Position numbers and translations under genes: made by a program
NCBI GenBank assembly: GCA_018287875.1
Contig: JAGVVL010000002.1
Location: 6,076,001 to 6,140,000, forward strand
Origin: Nigrospora sphaerica
Lineage: Eukaryota > Ascomycota > Sordariomycetes > Amphisphaeriales > Apiosporaceae
Reading direction: 5' to 3'
DNA length: 64,000 nt
In this document: positions 15,470 to 26,545 of the stretch, piece after piece
How the letters are laid out: every line of letters starts with the position of its first letter
Position numbering within the stretch: the stretch's first letter is position 1
Notes under the pieces: generated by a model
Database searches by the model: none
What the model saw: only the letters and a program-made list of their open reading frames with translations
Told to the model about the DNA's origin: nothing

Positions 15470-16634
15470 ATGTCGCCCGCGCCGGAGACGCTCTCCCTCG
15501 CCGGCAAGGTGGCCATTGTCACGGGCTCGGGACGCACGCCGGGCCTCGGCTCGGGCATCGCGACGGCCCTGGCGCGCAACGGCGCAGCCGTGGCCGTCAA
15601 CTACGTGACCGCTTCCACGGCGCCGCAGGCCGACGCGCTGGCTGCCCGGCTGCGCGCCGACTTCGGCGTCCCCGCCGTTGCCGTCCAGGCCGACGTCGCG
15701 ACGCCCGCCGGCGCCGAGCTGCTCGTCCGCCGCGCCGTGGACGAGCTGGGTGTCGGCAAGGTGCACATCCTCGGTAAGTCGGGCGTTCCCCGTCCCCCAA
15801 AAATGCCGTTGTCCCCTTCCCTCCTTGGGGGGCCCCGTACATGAGACGAAGCGAGGCATGATGTGGGAGGCGCGCTCGCCGGCTGGCTGACCGACCGTTC
15901 CGGTGTATAGTCAACAACGCGGGTTGCAATTTGCCCGGATCGACGCTCGAGACGTCGCTTGAAAACATTGATAAGCAGTTCTCGGCCAATGTCTTTGCCG
16001 CCATCCACATGGTGCGCGCCGCGGTGCCTCACATGCCGTCCGGGGGCCGTATCATCAACGTGAGCACTATTGGGTCCAAGCTCGGCATCAAGTCCTTGCC
16101 GTTTTACAACGCGTCCAAGGCGGCGTCCGACTCGCTCACGTTTACCTGGGCAGCCGAGGTAAGTTGTCGATTGAGCTTGGGAAAACCCAGGTTTTCTGTC
16201 CCCGTTCGATTTCGTCTTCTGGCGACCAGGCCATGGTCTGTCTGGCCTAGCAAGGCTGGCAAGGCCGCGTTGTCGACTTCGTAGGGCTTTGCCGTGCTGT
16301 TCTTTGGAAGTCAACAGGGCGGAGCTCGCCGCGAATGTTTGCACGCATCGTAGGGCGGCAGTGCTGACAAGGTAAATAGTTCGGGGCCAGTCATGGCATT
16401 ACCGTCAACACCGTTGCTCCAGGCCCTGTGGAAACGAATGAGATGAGAAAATTCGCGCGGGACAACGCCGATGGATACAAGTCGGTGCAGGACCTCATCG
16501 ATATGACACGGGCAGGCAACCGCTTAGGTGAGATCGACGACATCGCCGACGCTGTACTGCTACTCGTACAGGAGAAGAGCCGCTGGATCACAGGGCAGTA
16601 CATCTCGGTCAGTGGCGGAATTGTAGGGAACTAG
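15470..16634 (+). CDS. Short-chain dehydrogenase/reductase
   Basis: Exons 15470-15773, 15911-16158 and 16380-16634 join in frame to 268 aa, the usual classical SDR length. It is a cytosolic NAD(P)(H)-dependent oxidoreductase with unknown substrate. Visible motifs are the N-terminal glycine loop VTGSGRTPGLGSG, NNAG after the first splice, a Ser in NVSTIGS, the catalytic YNASK, and the C-terminal AVLLLVQEKSRWITGQYISVSGG. The glycine loop is two residues longer than the classical TGxxxGxG (see findings). The first intron splits ILVNNAG and the second sits directly after TFTWAAE; both acceptors restore conserved sequence. The gene resembles 3-oxoacyl-ACP-reductase-like or versicolorin-reductase-like SDRs. 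No biosynthetic neighbours suggest a pathway. Confidence 0.9.
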
Positions 16635-19600
16635 TATACTGAAGCCAAGTACTCCCCAGGAAAGGCGGCGCGGAGGAGGGGGACCCGATATTGTGCATGG
16701 CACGGCGCACCGGGACGCCGCCTTAGGCTATGGTAGAGTATCTTCAGTCCGAGTTGTAAGTAGGTTCTTAAAGGGGGCAGAACTGTAGAGCATCGTCTTG
16801 ACTGCTTCGTGTGAGTTGATACACTCGTCCAAGAACAAGCCATGGCCATGCACATCAATCTACATCAGACTCGTCCACAGCCCTGGACAACACGGCTGGT
16901 CTGAACGCCAACGGGAACATATCACGTCGAAAGACCGACATCATAGCGTTGCCAGAAACCGCTGGCGGAGCCAAACATGTGAAATTTGGCCGTGGCGCTA
17001 TGCCGCGTGCACGATAGCTCGCAACAACCCACCGCTACCCGTCCGCCCTGCACCTAAGCCGCTTTGCGAGCCAGGTGAGTTGTCTCCGGCGCGCTGTCGG
17101 GAGGGAAATCGCTCGTCTCGTGATTATCCGGCCCTGCCAGGTGGCCAAGCATCGGCTGCTATGGAACACGACCTGATGATTGCTGATCTGGGCGGAACAG
17201 GAGACCAAGAACGCGACCGAATTGTAATGGTACCCGGGCCGCAACGTCGCGCAAAGTAGCGAGTCAGGCCACCGGTGAAGCCCAAATAGAGACAGAGCTT
17301 CGCCAGCCCTGCGCATCGGGCGGAAGCCATACTAGTGATTTCAGCCACGATTGGGGTGCACTGAGGCGAGCCGAATTACCAGCCTCGGAACAAACCGGCC
17401 CCACTTCGGCCGTATCGATCGGCGACGCTCCCGCCGGGCCACCAGGCTCCACGAATAAAGGCCGGAATAGCTGGAGGCCTCGGCCCAGGCTCGGCTCCAG
17501 GTCTCCCATCAGGCAAGCGGGACTGGCCGGGGCAACCGGTGCCGACAGCCACGCGCGCATCTTCACTATATTGCTCGTTCATGGGCTCGCAAGCATCGCA
17601 TCACTTCCAGAGGCCCTGGTCTGCTGGTTGCGAGCTTCAGATATTTGCCGGCCCGCCAGCCCGTGCAAGCCGACGGGGGCCCACAACTGCGACCGAAATG
17701 ACCGAGGCGAGCTGAGCTCGCCTTCGCGAAAGGGAGGTCCCCAGTGACTGATGTGACTGATGACCGGGCCCCGTGGAAGCCTGACCGCCCGCAGCCCGCT
17801 AGCACTGCCACACAAGGAGAGGTGTTTCATTCTCCTGCGCCAGAGATAAGCCAGTGCCCTTTTCTCTGGCATCTTAGCCAATAGCAGCGCCCTCAGCATA
17901 GGCGAGACGGAAGCATCGTGGAATATGTTGCCGCACGTAAAGCCTCGCGGATGGGAAATGACAGCCCGTCGGTGTGAGTGGAGCGGGCCGGAGAATGCAA
18001 GCAAGTGGAGGTTGGATGGGAGTAAACTGGGCAACAGACATTAGGTAGACATGGAACAAAGGTTCGCCAGCAGACGTCTCGAGTCAGCTCTAATACAGGA
18101 ATTCGCTGCAATGAGCGCTTTTAGGACAAATGGTCGGAAATGCCTCGCTGAGTTGCGGCCTTTGCGTGATATTTTAGGCTTGCCAGATTCCTCGTCAGTA
18201 AGCGCCCGGCTATTCACACCGCAGGCTAAGCGAGTGGCAAACATACCTGCGAGCCAAACTGGCCCGAATAGTATGCCTGAGAATCGTGGGAGACCCGAGT
18301 CGGCCGCAAAACCGACGATGCTTTTGGCGGGCACACGCGAGCGCAGTCGAAAGGTCCTAACTGCACAATCCACCCACATGCCATGGCGTGCGAGGGTCAC
18401 CAAGAAAGTAATGGGTTCCGACGAGTCTTGGGCAACATCACGGCCGAGATCATCCTCTATTGTTACCAGACGGGGATAAGTGTCAATGCCTACCAACCCA
18501 CTTGAAGCCCGTCGCGCCTTCGGCCGGAGCATGACCCAGTAACGCTTGTGCTCGATTATACTTGCACGTGTCAGCATTACAAGTCAACGACTAATAAGAC
18601 AAATGGAGGGGCTGGGCCGGGGAGACTGCTTGCAAGACCCAGCACCATCGACATGGCTCGTGAATGAAGCGCGGGGTCGCTATACATCGGCCGCGGGGCG
18701 GCTAGCGGATAGACCCAGTGTTCGTTACGACTGTGCTTGCAGATCGTGTTGGGATCGAATGCTATCAAATGGCACCGAATTGGCCAGCAGAGAGCACGAG
18801 CACGTCAGTTCGGTCGGACGATTGCGTCTAGAGGGACGGCGTGCTGCTTGTCAACATGAGACGACTACCAAAGTATGCCGTGGACGGCATGGTGAAATAA
18901 GGACCAGCCAACCTAGCGCGACGACGATGTCGAAACAGCCACATGCTTTGGTCAGGTGATCGTGCTGGCAACCAGCCGCCGCGAGAATCGGACGATTCGG
19001 GGATCAAGACCCCAGGATGCCGTCGTGCGTGCGGGCGTCAAGGACCGGAGGCGACACGGCGCGGCACAATTGCGTCGGCGGCAGCGCGTTGCATCCCATC
19101 TGCAACCGCAAAGCATGTTTCCGCCCTTTTTGCTGAAAGCCCATGATGAAGGGTCCAATTGTTGTTGCAGGCAAACAGCCGGGGTGTGCCTTAGGTGGGA
19201 ACCGGAAAAGCAAGATGCAGGGGGTCCCCGAAGTTGGCTGGAGTTTCGTATGCTGGGTGAGGTCATCGGCAGGGCCGTCGCTAATGCGGGGGAGACCAAA
19301 ACGGCGGGGTGGGGGAAGTCGAGGCTGTTCGTACCGTTTCTGGCCGGCCGCCTAAACGGTAGCCGAGGGGTGCTTCTGTCCCCATTTGTAAGGTGATTGT
19401 TAGGTAGGGAGACGAGGCCCCAGTGAGCTACGGCTGTGCATAGATGCCACTACAGATGCAGAGTCGGCCCCCCCCCCACCAAGCCAATTCGCTAGGCAGA
19501 CGCGCGCTTCTGCTTGTCCGTGGCCGCCGTGACCGACTCGGAACCCGGGGGCTTGATCAGTTTGGTGATTCAGTGCTAGCCGGGAGACAAAGCAGGCGGG

Positions 19601-21971
19601 CAGGCAAGGTCGACCAGGACATGGGCAGGGTCTCTCATAAGCCCCTATAAACAACTGTTGCGAGTATGGTATGTACGCCCTTCCAACTCATGCAATGCAG
19701 GTGGCCTGCGCCTTGGAGAGTTGGACGGAGGAGGAGGTGGGGTCAGCTTGCTCGCGACGCCCGAACCCCGACTGCATTGCGCGCGCTATTGGGCATCTGT
19801 GATAGCGCTGCAGCGATTGGGGAGCGAAACAACGAGTCAGATGGGTGCCAGGGACGATGCGGCCCATCTAGATGCAGAAATCCCCAGCTTATCATTATTG
19901 GGGGGGGTCGCATTCGCAGTTGCAGCTGAGATGCCGTCCCCGAGATCCATTCACGCCGGCCATTATCAAGGGTCCGGCTGTCCTGGCATCGGGTCTCCCG
20001 CCCTTAGCCAACAAACAGCCTCTCCAGCCTCCCCCTCCTGCTTATGCTTCCCATTGGCCCTGCCAAACGACTGGTTTTCTGGCCCAGCTCCAATAGGTTG
20101 AAAGGTCGATCGGCCGCACCTCCTCGGACGCCGCGCTGCGAAACGTTGATAGGCTCGCTGGATAACACCGCAGTAACCGCGCTTGGCGGCTGGGATTACG
20201 GAATTTCGGACAGAATCGGCAATGTTGTCGTTCCCAGCTCACTCCCAGGGTTGCCCGGCCGTGTGTGGGTGGTGGGGCTGTGTCCTGATCGGGTCGCCTG
20301 ACGTTGGACGCGCTGATCATACATACCTGTGCGATGCGGAATCTCAAATAAAGAGGCCAGCTTACCCCCAAGCAACCGATATCCAGTGCCTCAAAAGATG
20401 GCTTTCCCGATAACCGGGCCGTCTGTACGCGTGGGCACCTCGATTGCGATCGATTGCCAGTAACTTTGGGTCGATGACGACGAAGTAGCGAAGACGGACT
20501 TACGGAGAAGGGTGGAACCGTCTCGAATGCATGCGGCGTGAAAAAAAGGAAGTCGATCCGTTTTTGCTTACGGGGAAGAGGGGGAGCCAACCACGACAGA
20601 ACCTGGAGAGCCATGCTTGCCATGGTTGCACCCTGGCTGCAGGGCCTTGATGGAGGGCTTCCAAGCCCATGGGCAGAAAGGATGATGACCCACTGACTGC
20701 GTGTGAACTTGCCCGTCCCACTCGTGCACTCCCCACCGGGACGCCGTCTCGCGGAATACTGTGTAGTAGTAGGTTGGAAATCCACGCAGCGGTAAAACCT
20801 CAGTACCTCGCTACGGGTGAGCGGGCTACACAGGGCGGTCTGTTGTCGGACCAGGACTAGATGCCGAGATCACCCGTGTAAGATTACACGACGAGTGTCC
20901 ACGTCGTCGGGAGGGCCGCGTCGAGACCTGATGCGTGTCGCCAGCGGGCAGGCGAGATGTATCAGACCGTATCAGTCAGGGGCGGTGAAGTTAAACAGCA
21001 GCGGCGAAAGCCAATGCTCATATCGGGGTTCCCTAGCTGGCAACGCAGGGGCTCGTGAAGGAGGCGATGACGGTGAGCGATGACGGTATGGACTTGTTAG
21101 AGGCACGAGGACCGCCTACGGCCAGCCGGACAGAGGACTCCACAACATAGTACACATGCACACGGGCAGTGGACAGGGCCAATTACGTGTTCGGGGGTGC
21201 TGACCACTGGGGGGCTGCGCGGGCTGGACATAGGTAATCGTGCGATGCCGAACAGCGTGACGGCTTCTTGGCTTTGGGGTCCTCCCCCCCTGGTCTGCTG
21301 CTGATAGGGAAGCCCCAGGCTTGTGACTGGCGGCTGTCCCCTAAAGGTTGAGCCCCAAGCGGTTTGCCGTGATACCCCCCTTTCTGGATGACGAAGCGAC
21401 AAGCCAGCCCCCTGCGTAATCCCCTAGCCCGTGGACCCACCTTGTCGCCTGGATACCACCTCGTAGAGTTGGCCGCCAGCATGAAGCAACTGCGATCGGC
21501 CGGCCAGGCCACGCCCAGTTGCCGGGACTGGAATGGGTGGGAGCATAGGGTCTAGTTGTTTCCAATTCGCTTTGCTGCTAGTGCGGCTGCACTGGGCCGC
21601 TTCTCTACTCTGAAGTCTAACCTTGGGATCACCTCATGGTACGTACCCTACGTGCTGCGGCTGCCGTTTGCGTGTTTGCATGCCCCTCCTCCAGTGTCGT
21701 CAGACAGGTGCTAGCTAGCCATCGTGACTTTCATCCCTCCCATTATTATAAAAACATCTCTTCCCTTCCCTCCTACCCATCGTAAACTTCCGTCATAAAA
21801 CCCTCACCTCTGAACTACCATCGTCTCTTCTTCAAGACTGGTTCTTTCTCTTCATCTTCTTCACACTTCTCTCACCGGCGAGTCTTCCAACACTCGGAGC
21901 CTCCATACACTTCCACCCCCACCTCTACACCATCTCTCCACATCCAACCCGTCTCTCCACATCCCATCACT
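16635..21971. other. 5.3 kb gene-poor region
   Basis: The longest gap in the window. Open frames are short, mutually overlapping on both strands and carry no recognisable domain; the largest are 18041-18577 (-) and 20042-20785 (-). Composition stays GC-moderate, so it does not look like a RIP-mutated, AT-rich transposon relic. I found no terminal repeats, tRNA or rRNA by eye. A 10-C run lies at 19468-19477. The last 250 nt are the promoter and CT-rich leader of the mannitol-1-phosphate dehydrogenase gene. Confidence 0.5.
21747..21754 (+). promoter_or_regulatory. TATA box of mannitol-1-phosphate dehydrogenase
   Basis: The string TATAAAAA lies 218 nt upstream of the start codon and is followed by a long CT-rich, ATG-free leader. 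This is the classic arrangement of strongly expressed fungal metabolic genes. Confidence 0.6.
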
Positions 21972-23138
21972 ATGCCTGGTAAGAAGGCTGTCCACTTCGG
22001 CTCCGGCAACATTGGCCGTGGCTTTGTTGCCTGCTTCCTCCACGAGTCCGGCTACGATGTCATTTTTGCCGATGTGGTCGACAAGCTTGTCGACTCGCTC
22101 AATGCTACGCCTTCCTACAAGGTCATCGAGGTTGGCACCGAGGGCACCGACGTCAAGACAATCACCAACTACCGCGCCATCAACTCCAAGACCCATGAGG
22201 CCGAGCTCGTCGAAGAGATCTCGACTGCCGATGTTGTTACCTGTTCTGTTGGTCCTAACATCCTCAAGTTCATTGCCCCCGTCATTGCCAAGGGCATCGA
22301 CAAGCGGCCCGAGGACATGAAACCCCTTGCCGTCATTGCCTGCGAAAACGCCATCGGTGCCACCGACACCCTGGCCACATTCATCAAGCAGCACAGCAGC
22401 GTGGAGGACCACTCCAAGCGCGCTGCTTACGCCAACTCGGCCATCGACCGCATCGTCCCTGCCCAGGACGCCGACGCTGGTCTCGATGTCAAGCTCGAGC
22501 AGTTCTACGAGTGGGTCGTTGACAAGACGCCTTTCGAGTCCAGTGAGGTTCCTTCGATCGACGGCATCAAGTGGGTTGACAATCTGTTGCCCTACATTGA
22601 GCGCAAGCTGTTCACCGTCAACACTGGCCACGCCACCGCTGCCTACCACGGCTACAACCGCAAGAAGCAGACTGTCGACGATGCCCTGAGAGATAAGGAG
22701 ATCAAGGCTGAAGTCTCGGCCGCTCTTGCTGAGACGAGCAAGCTCATCGTTGAGAAGCACGGCATCTCTGCCGAGGAGCAGGAGCAGTACAAGCAGAAGA
22801 TCATCAGCCGCATCAGCAACCCTCATCTGGCTGATGCTGTTGAGCGCGTTGGACGTGCCCCCATGCGAAAGCTTAGCCGCAAAGAGCGCTTCATCTCCCC
22901 TGCCGCCGAGCTTGCAGAGAAGGGCCACAGCGTCGACGCCCTGCTGTTCGCTGCCGAGATGGCCTTCCGTTTCCAAAACGTTGAGGGAGACGAGGAGAGC
23001 AAAGAGCTCGCCACGATCATGGCCGAAATGGATGCCGAAGGCGTCGTCTCCCGCGTCTGCGGCCTCACCACCAGCGACAAGCTGTACCCCCAGGTTGTCG
23101 AGGTCGTACGCAAGGTCCAGGCCGACAGCCTGGATTGA
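21972..23138 (+). CDS. mpdA: Mannitol-1-phosphate 5-dehydrogenase
   Basis: A single exon encodes 388 aa, the expected family length. It catalyses NADH-dependent reduction of fructose-6-phosphate to mannitol-1-phosphate, the entry step of fungal mannitol synthesis, in the cytosol. The N-terminus has the dinucleotide fold [12 protein letters not shown]. The mannitol-dehydrogenase core follows with [13 protein letters not shown] and, further on, [27 protein letters not shown], which includes the lysine/asparagine/histidine active-site area. The Met at 21972 is supported by immediate continuity with the Rossmann motif and a TATA/CT-rich promoter. Mannitol serves as carbon store, osmolyte and antioxidant in many ascomycetes. 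The gene is tail-to-tail with coatomer beta-prime. Nothing is odd in the reading frame. Confidence 0.96.
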   Translation: MPGKKAVHFGSGNIGRGFVACFLHESGYDVIFADVVDKLVDSLNATPSYKVIEVGTEGTDVKTITNYRAINSKTHEAELVEEISTADVVTCSVGPNILKFIAPVIAKGIDKRPEDMKPLAVIACENAIGATDTLATFIKQHSSVEDHSKRAAYANSAIDRIVPAQDADAGLDVKLEQFYEWVVDKTPFESSEVPSIDGIKWVDNLLPYIERKLFTVNTGHATAAYHGYNRKKQTVDDALRDKEIKAEVSAALAETSKLIVEKHGISAEEQEQYKQKIISRISNPHLADAVERVGRAPMRKLSRKERFISPAAELAEKGHSVDALLFAAEMAFRFQNVEGDEESKELATIMAEMDAEGVVSRVCGLTTSDKLYPQVVEVVRKVQADSLD

Positions 23139-23929
23139 ATCGCGGCTAAGCTGTAGGCGGGTTCATGGCCCATGTCCATGTTCGCCTCAGCTTGGTCCTT
23201 GATACCCTGACTTGTTTGGTGGTTTATGAATTACGACACTGGGTTTCTCCGCTGCGGCCACATAGTGGACGCATTTGCGTGGATGGGAACGAATTTGCGG
23301 CATTGCATTGTTCAAGGCGTTGGTCATTTGATACCGGAATAAAGGGAGCGAGCGCATGAATTCTACATAGGGTTATGGGTCTAATGGGTAACCGGGCCAT
23401 ACAACACCTCTGTACATAACGAGCGCGCGAGGTTATGAGGCTCTCTCCCTGGGAGATGAGCGGGATGTCTCATTCCGAATGAAACAAAATCATGATGAAA
23501 CACGTTTTTGACTCTACTTGTGTGAACTGAACGCCTTGAATAGTACATGTAATCACTAATACTTCATTACTGCTGTGCAATTTTGCCTGCATGAAGCAGA
23601 GAGCATTCCAGCCTCGTATAGTTTGCATGGCCCAGCTTCGGAGAAACTCTTTCTACTTGCTTGCATCCCTGGGCAGCTATTATTAAAGGAAGGCACAGGC
23701 ACAGGTTCTCCCAGATCTTTCAAGTTCGCCCTCTCTACTTTCCAATTCCGAGTACGCGCAGTCACAGTGGCACATAGGGAAAGCGTCTGAAAATTGCGCT
23801 TTTATTCCATTCATCAAAAGGCAACACCCCGTGAACTCCTTCGTTCAAGTAGCTCATCAAGCTTACTTGCTGTCGTGGTCGGAGAGACCTGATACCTTCT
23901 TTCTCTTGCCCCCGAATTTGCAACAAGAC
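23139..23929. other. Convergent spacer between mannitol-1-phosphate dehydrogenase and coatomer beta-prime
   Basis: A 791-nt spacer, AT-richer than the coding DNA, with no supported gene. An AATAAA hexamer at 23338-23343 may serve the upstream gene. The right end should hold the 3' UTR of the coatomer gene. Confidence 0.55.
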
Positions 23930-26545
23930 TTATTCTTCCTCTTCCTCCTCCTCCTCCTCCTCTTCCTCTTCTTCTTCCTCCTCGTCTTCGTCCACCGGCG
24001 CTTCGGCTTTGGCGGCATCGCCATTCGCCTTGGTACCGTTCACCGCACCGCCCTCCTTCTCCAGTTGCAGCCACTCGTCCCACTCCGGGAAGAGGTCCTC
24101 GTCCTCGCCCGGCATGCCAATCACCTTGGCAACGCGAGCCTTCTTGTTCTTCTCCAAGCTTTCCTTCCAGCGCTTCACGCATTCGCCCGCCAAGCTCGGT
24201 TTGTAGGTTTGTGCGAACAAAACGGCTTCACTGAAGCGACCCGTCTTGGTCAGGATGTTGATACACTCGTCAATATCGCCAAGGCGCCAGCTGCAGGTGA
24301 ATGCGACATTGTGTGCACCTGCTTCCTCGGCTTGCTTGGCCAGGGAAGCCAGACCGTTCCGGTCGTTGATGCTCGTGTAGATCAGGAGCAAGGAACCGAG
24401 ATCCTTCGCGTTGTTGAAGCAGTCAATGGCCAATGGGAACTGCCAGCCCGCGAGAGCAGCGTCGCCGACCGTCTTCCACTTGTGCTCAGCGTCGGCTTCC
24501 CGGGCCAATTCTAGTGCAATGTCCAGCTGGTTCAGCCCCAAGGCGAGCTCAAACTTGTGCTCGGGATCAGTTGCAACTTCCAGAGCCATCTCTTTGTGGC
24601 CTTGCCCCTCGAGGAACCGGGCGATCTTGTTCATCTCGCTCTCCGGGATGCTGGGAAGGAGCTGGCTCGCCGCCTCCATCTCGTCGCGCAGCACGAGCGT
24701 TTGGTACTCCAGCACGGGTAATGAGAGGGCAAACGAGGTGACGCCAACATCCTTGTCGGCGAGGTAGATTCGCGAGTCTCTCTGAATGTAACCCAGAATA
24801 TACATGGGCTGGTCGAAGTGTGACACGGTGTAGGTCTGGTCTCCGACGAGGTAGTTGAGCCTGTTCGTACTGTTGGTGTAGATGAAGCAGTCGCCGATCC
24901 ACTCGCCGGTTCGGACAGACTCGGAAATGTCGGTGATGACTTCGAAGGCGGCCTCGACACCGTCCTCGTCCACCTCACCGTTCTGGACAGCCTCAACAAA
25001 AGCATCTCTTGAAAAGCGCAGGACGTAACAAGTATCCTCGCACGCCAGCGCAACAAGCTCACCGCTGTCGGACCAGTACACCTGCTTGGGCTCGACCTCG
25101 ATGCGTCGGACCAGGGCGCCGCTGGTCCAGTCGTAGAAGGATACGCCGCCCTGCCCCTTAACACCGAGTAAAACACCGCCCGTCAAGCCGTCAGCGGCGA
25201 AGGGAATGTCCAGGCCGCCGGGCTTCTCGACAAAGTTCTTGTAGACCTTGACGCTAGTGGCCGACTCCCGGATGGCGAAATCATTGCTGTTATCCTTGGA
25301 GGCCCAGACAAAATCCAGCGCCGAGCCGAAAGCCTTGTTTCTCCAGGCCAGGGCCGTGTAGATGATGTACTCGCCGTCGCCGCAGACCGAGACAAAGCGA
25401 CCGTTGGGGGAGTGAATCAGCGTCTGCGGGTAGACCTCACAGGTACCCAGGTCCTTGGTAGGAAGCGTGATGGGTTCGTTGTCCTTGAGCGAGGCGTCTC
25501 CGCCCTTGATTATGGAGGAAATGACCTCATTGTGCCGGGCCCAGATGAGCTTGCCGGACCCGTCCATGGACACAGCTGGCTCTTCGCGACCCAGCTTGAC
25601 CACAACAGCTCCATCGTCGAAACCGACGGCCACGCCCTGCTTGCCCTTTTGGTACGAAACGCACCAGGCGCGCTCCAAGCCGTAGTTCAGGCTTTGCTCG
25701 AATCGGTAAGTGTTTGCATGCCATATCCGGATGGTGCCGTCTTCGGAACCACTGATGATAATCTGCAGTGCCAGCTAGGTCAGCGACGAAACGGGGGATG
25801 GATGCGCGCGCAGGCTCCTTACGGGGAGTTCCGGGTGGTACATGGCGAAAGACACATTGTTGGTGTGGCCCTCGAGGGTCGCAATCAGCGACTTAGTCGT
25901 GTAGTCCCACACCTTCACGGTGCGGTCGTCGGAGGTGGTGAGGAGGTACGGCTTGTCGGAGTGGGGGTAGTAATCCACGGCGTTGACTCCCTTTGCCTCG
26001 TGCGCCTCGAGTGTGAAGTTGGCGGTGGAGGAACCCAGGCTCCAGATCTTGACTGTCCTGTCTAGACAGGCCGAGGCGAACGTGTTGGTGTCCTTGGGGT
26101 TGATGGCGAGGCCCATTACATAGTGGGAGTGCCCCTCGAAGACCTGGACACACTTCCAGCCCTTCTCCCAGTCCCAGAGCTTAATGGTCATGTCATCCGA
26201 GGCGGTGAGCACAAAGGGCTGAGTCGGGTGCACGCAGATAGCTCGGATATAGTCGGGGTGCGCCTCGAACGAGGTGATCTTTTCTGAAGTGTTGTAGTTG
26301 TAGACACGCAGCTGGAAGTCATCGCTGCCGCAGACGATCCAATTCTTGCGCGCGACGAAGCGGCCGGCCCGGACAGGCACATCCGTGAGCTCGAACGTCT
26401 TGACCACCTGCTGGGTCTCGTAGGACCATATGTAGACGTGGCCCGAGTACAGGGTCGTGAGGATCCATGGCTCGTGGGGGTGGAAGTCGATGCCCTTCAC
26501 CCGCTCACTGCGGGCGAAGAGCTGCCTCTTGACGTCCAGACGCAT
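23930..26545 (-). CDS. SEC27: Coatomer subunit beta-prime (COPI)
   Basis: Minus-strand exons 25823-26545 and 23930-25762 flank a 60-nt intron and encode 851 aa. The protein is a core subunit of the COPI coat for retrograde Golgi-to-ER transport and binds dilysine cargo through its WD40 propeller. The N-terminus starts [20 protein letters not shown] and shows serial WD40 repeats (IKLWDW, VKIWSL, VKVWDY, IRIWHA). A second propeller and an alpha-solenoid follow (residues about 320-790, including [20 protein letters not shown]). The C-terminus is an acidic tail, almost pure glutamate in its last 18 residues, encoded by a CTC/CTT repeat on the plus strand. The intron falls between HPELP and IIISGSEDG in the WD40 domain, and the join is unambiguous. 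The repeat-encoded tail may vary in length between isolates. Confidence 0.97.

Noticed and set aside
20042..20785. 247-codon minus-strand frame in the gene-poor block
   Set aside because: Looks random (Arg/Ser/Pro-rich, no hydrophobic core or motif) and is overlapped by several frames on the other strand.
21861..22976. 371-codon minus-strand frame over mannitol-1-phosphate dehydrogenase
   Set aside because: Shadow of a strongly biased coding exon with no recognisable domain.
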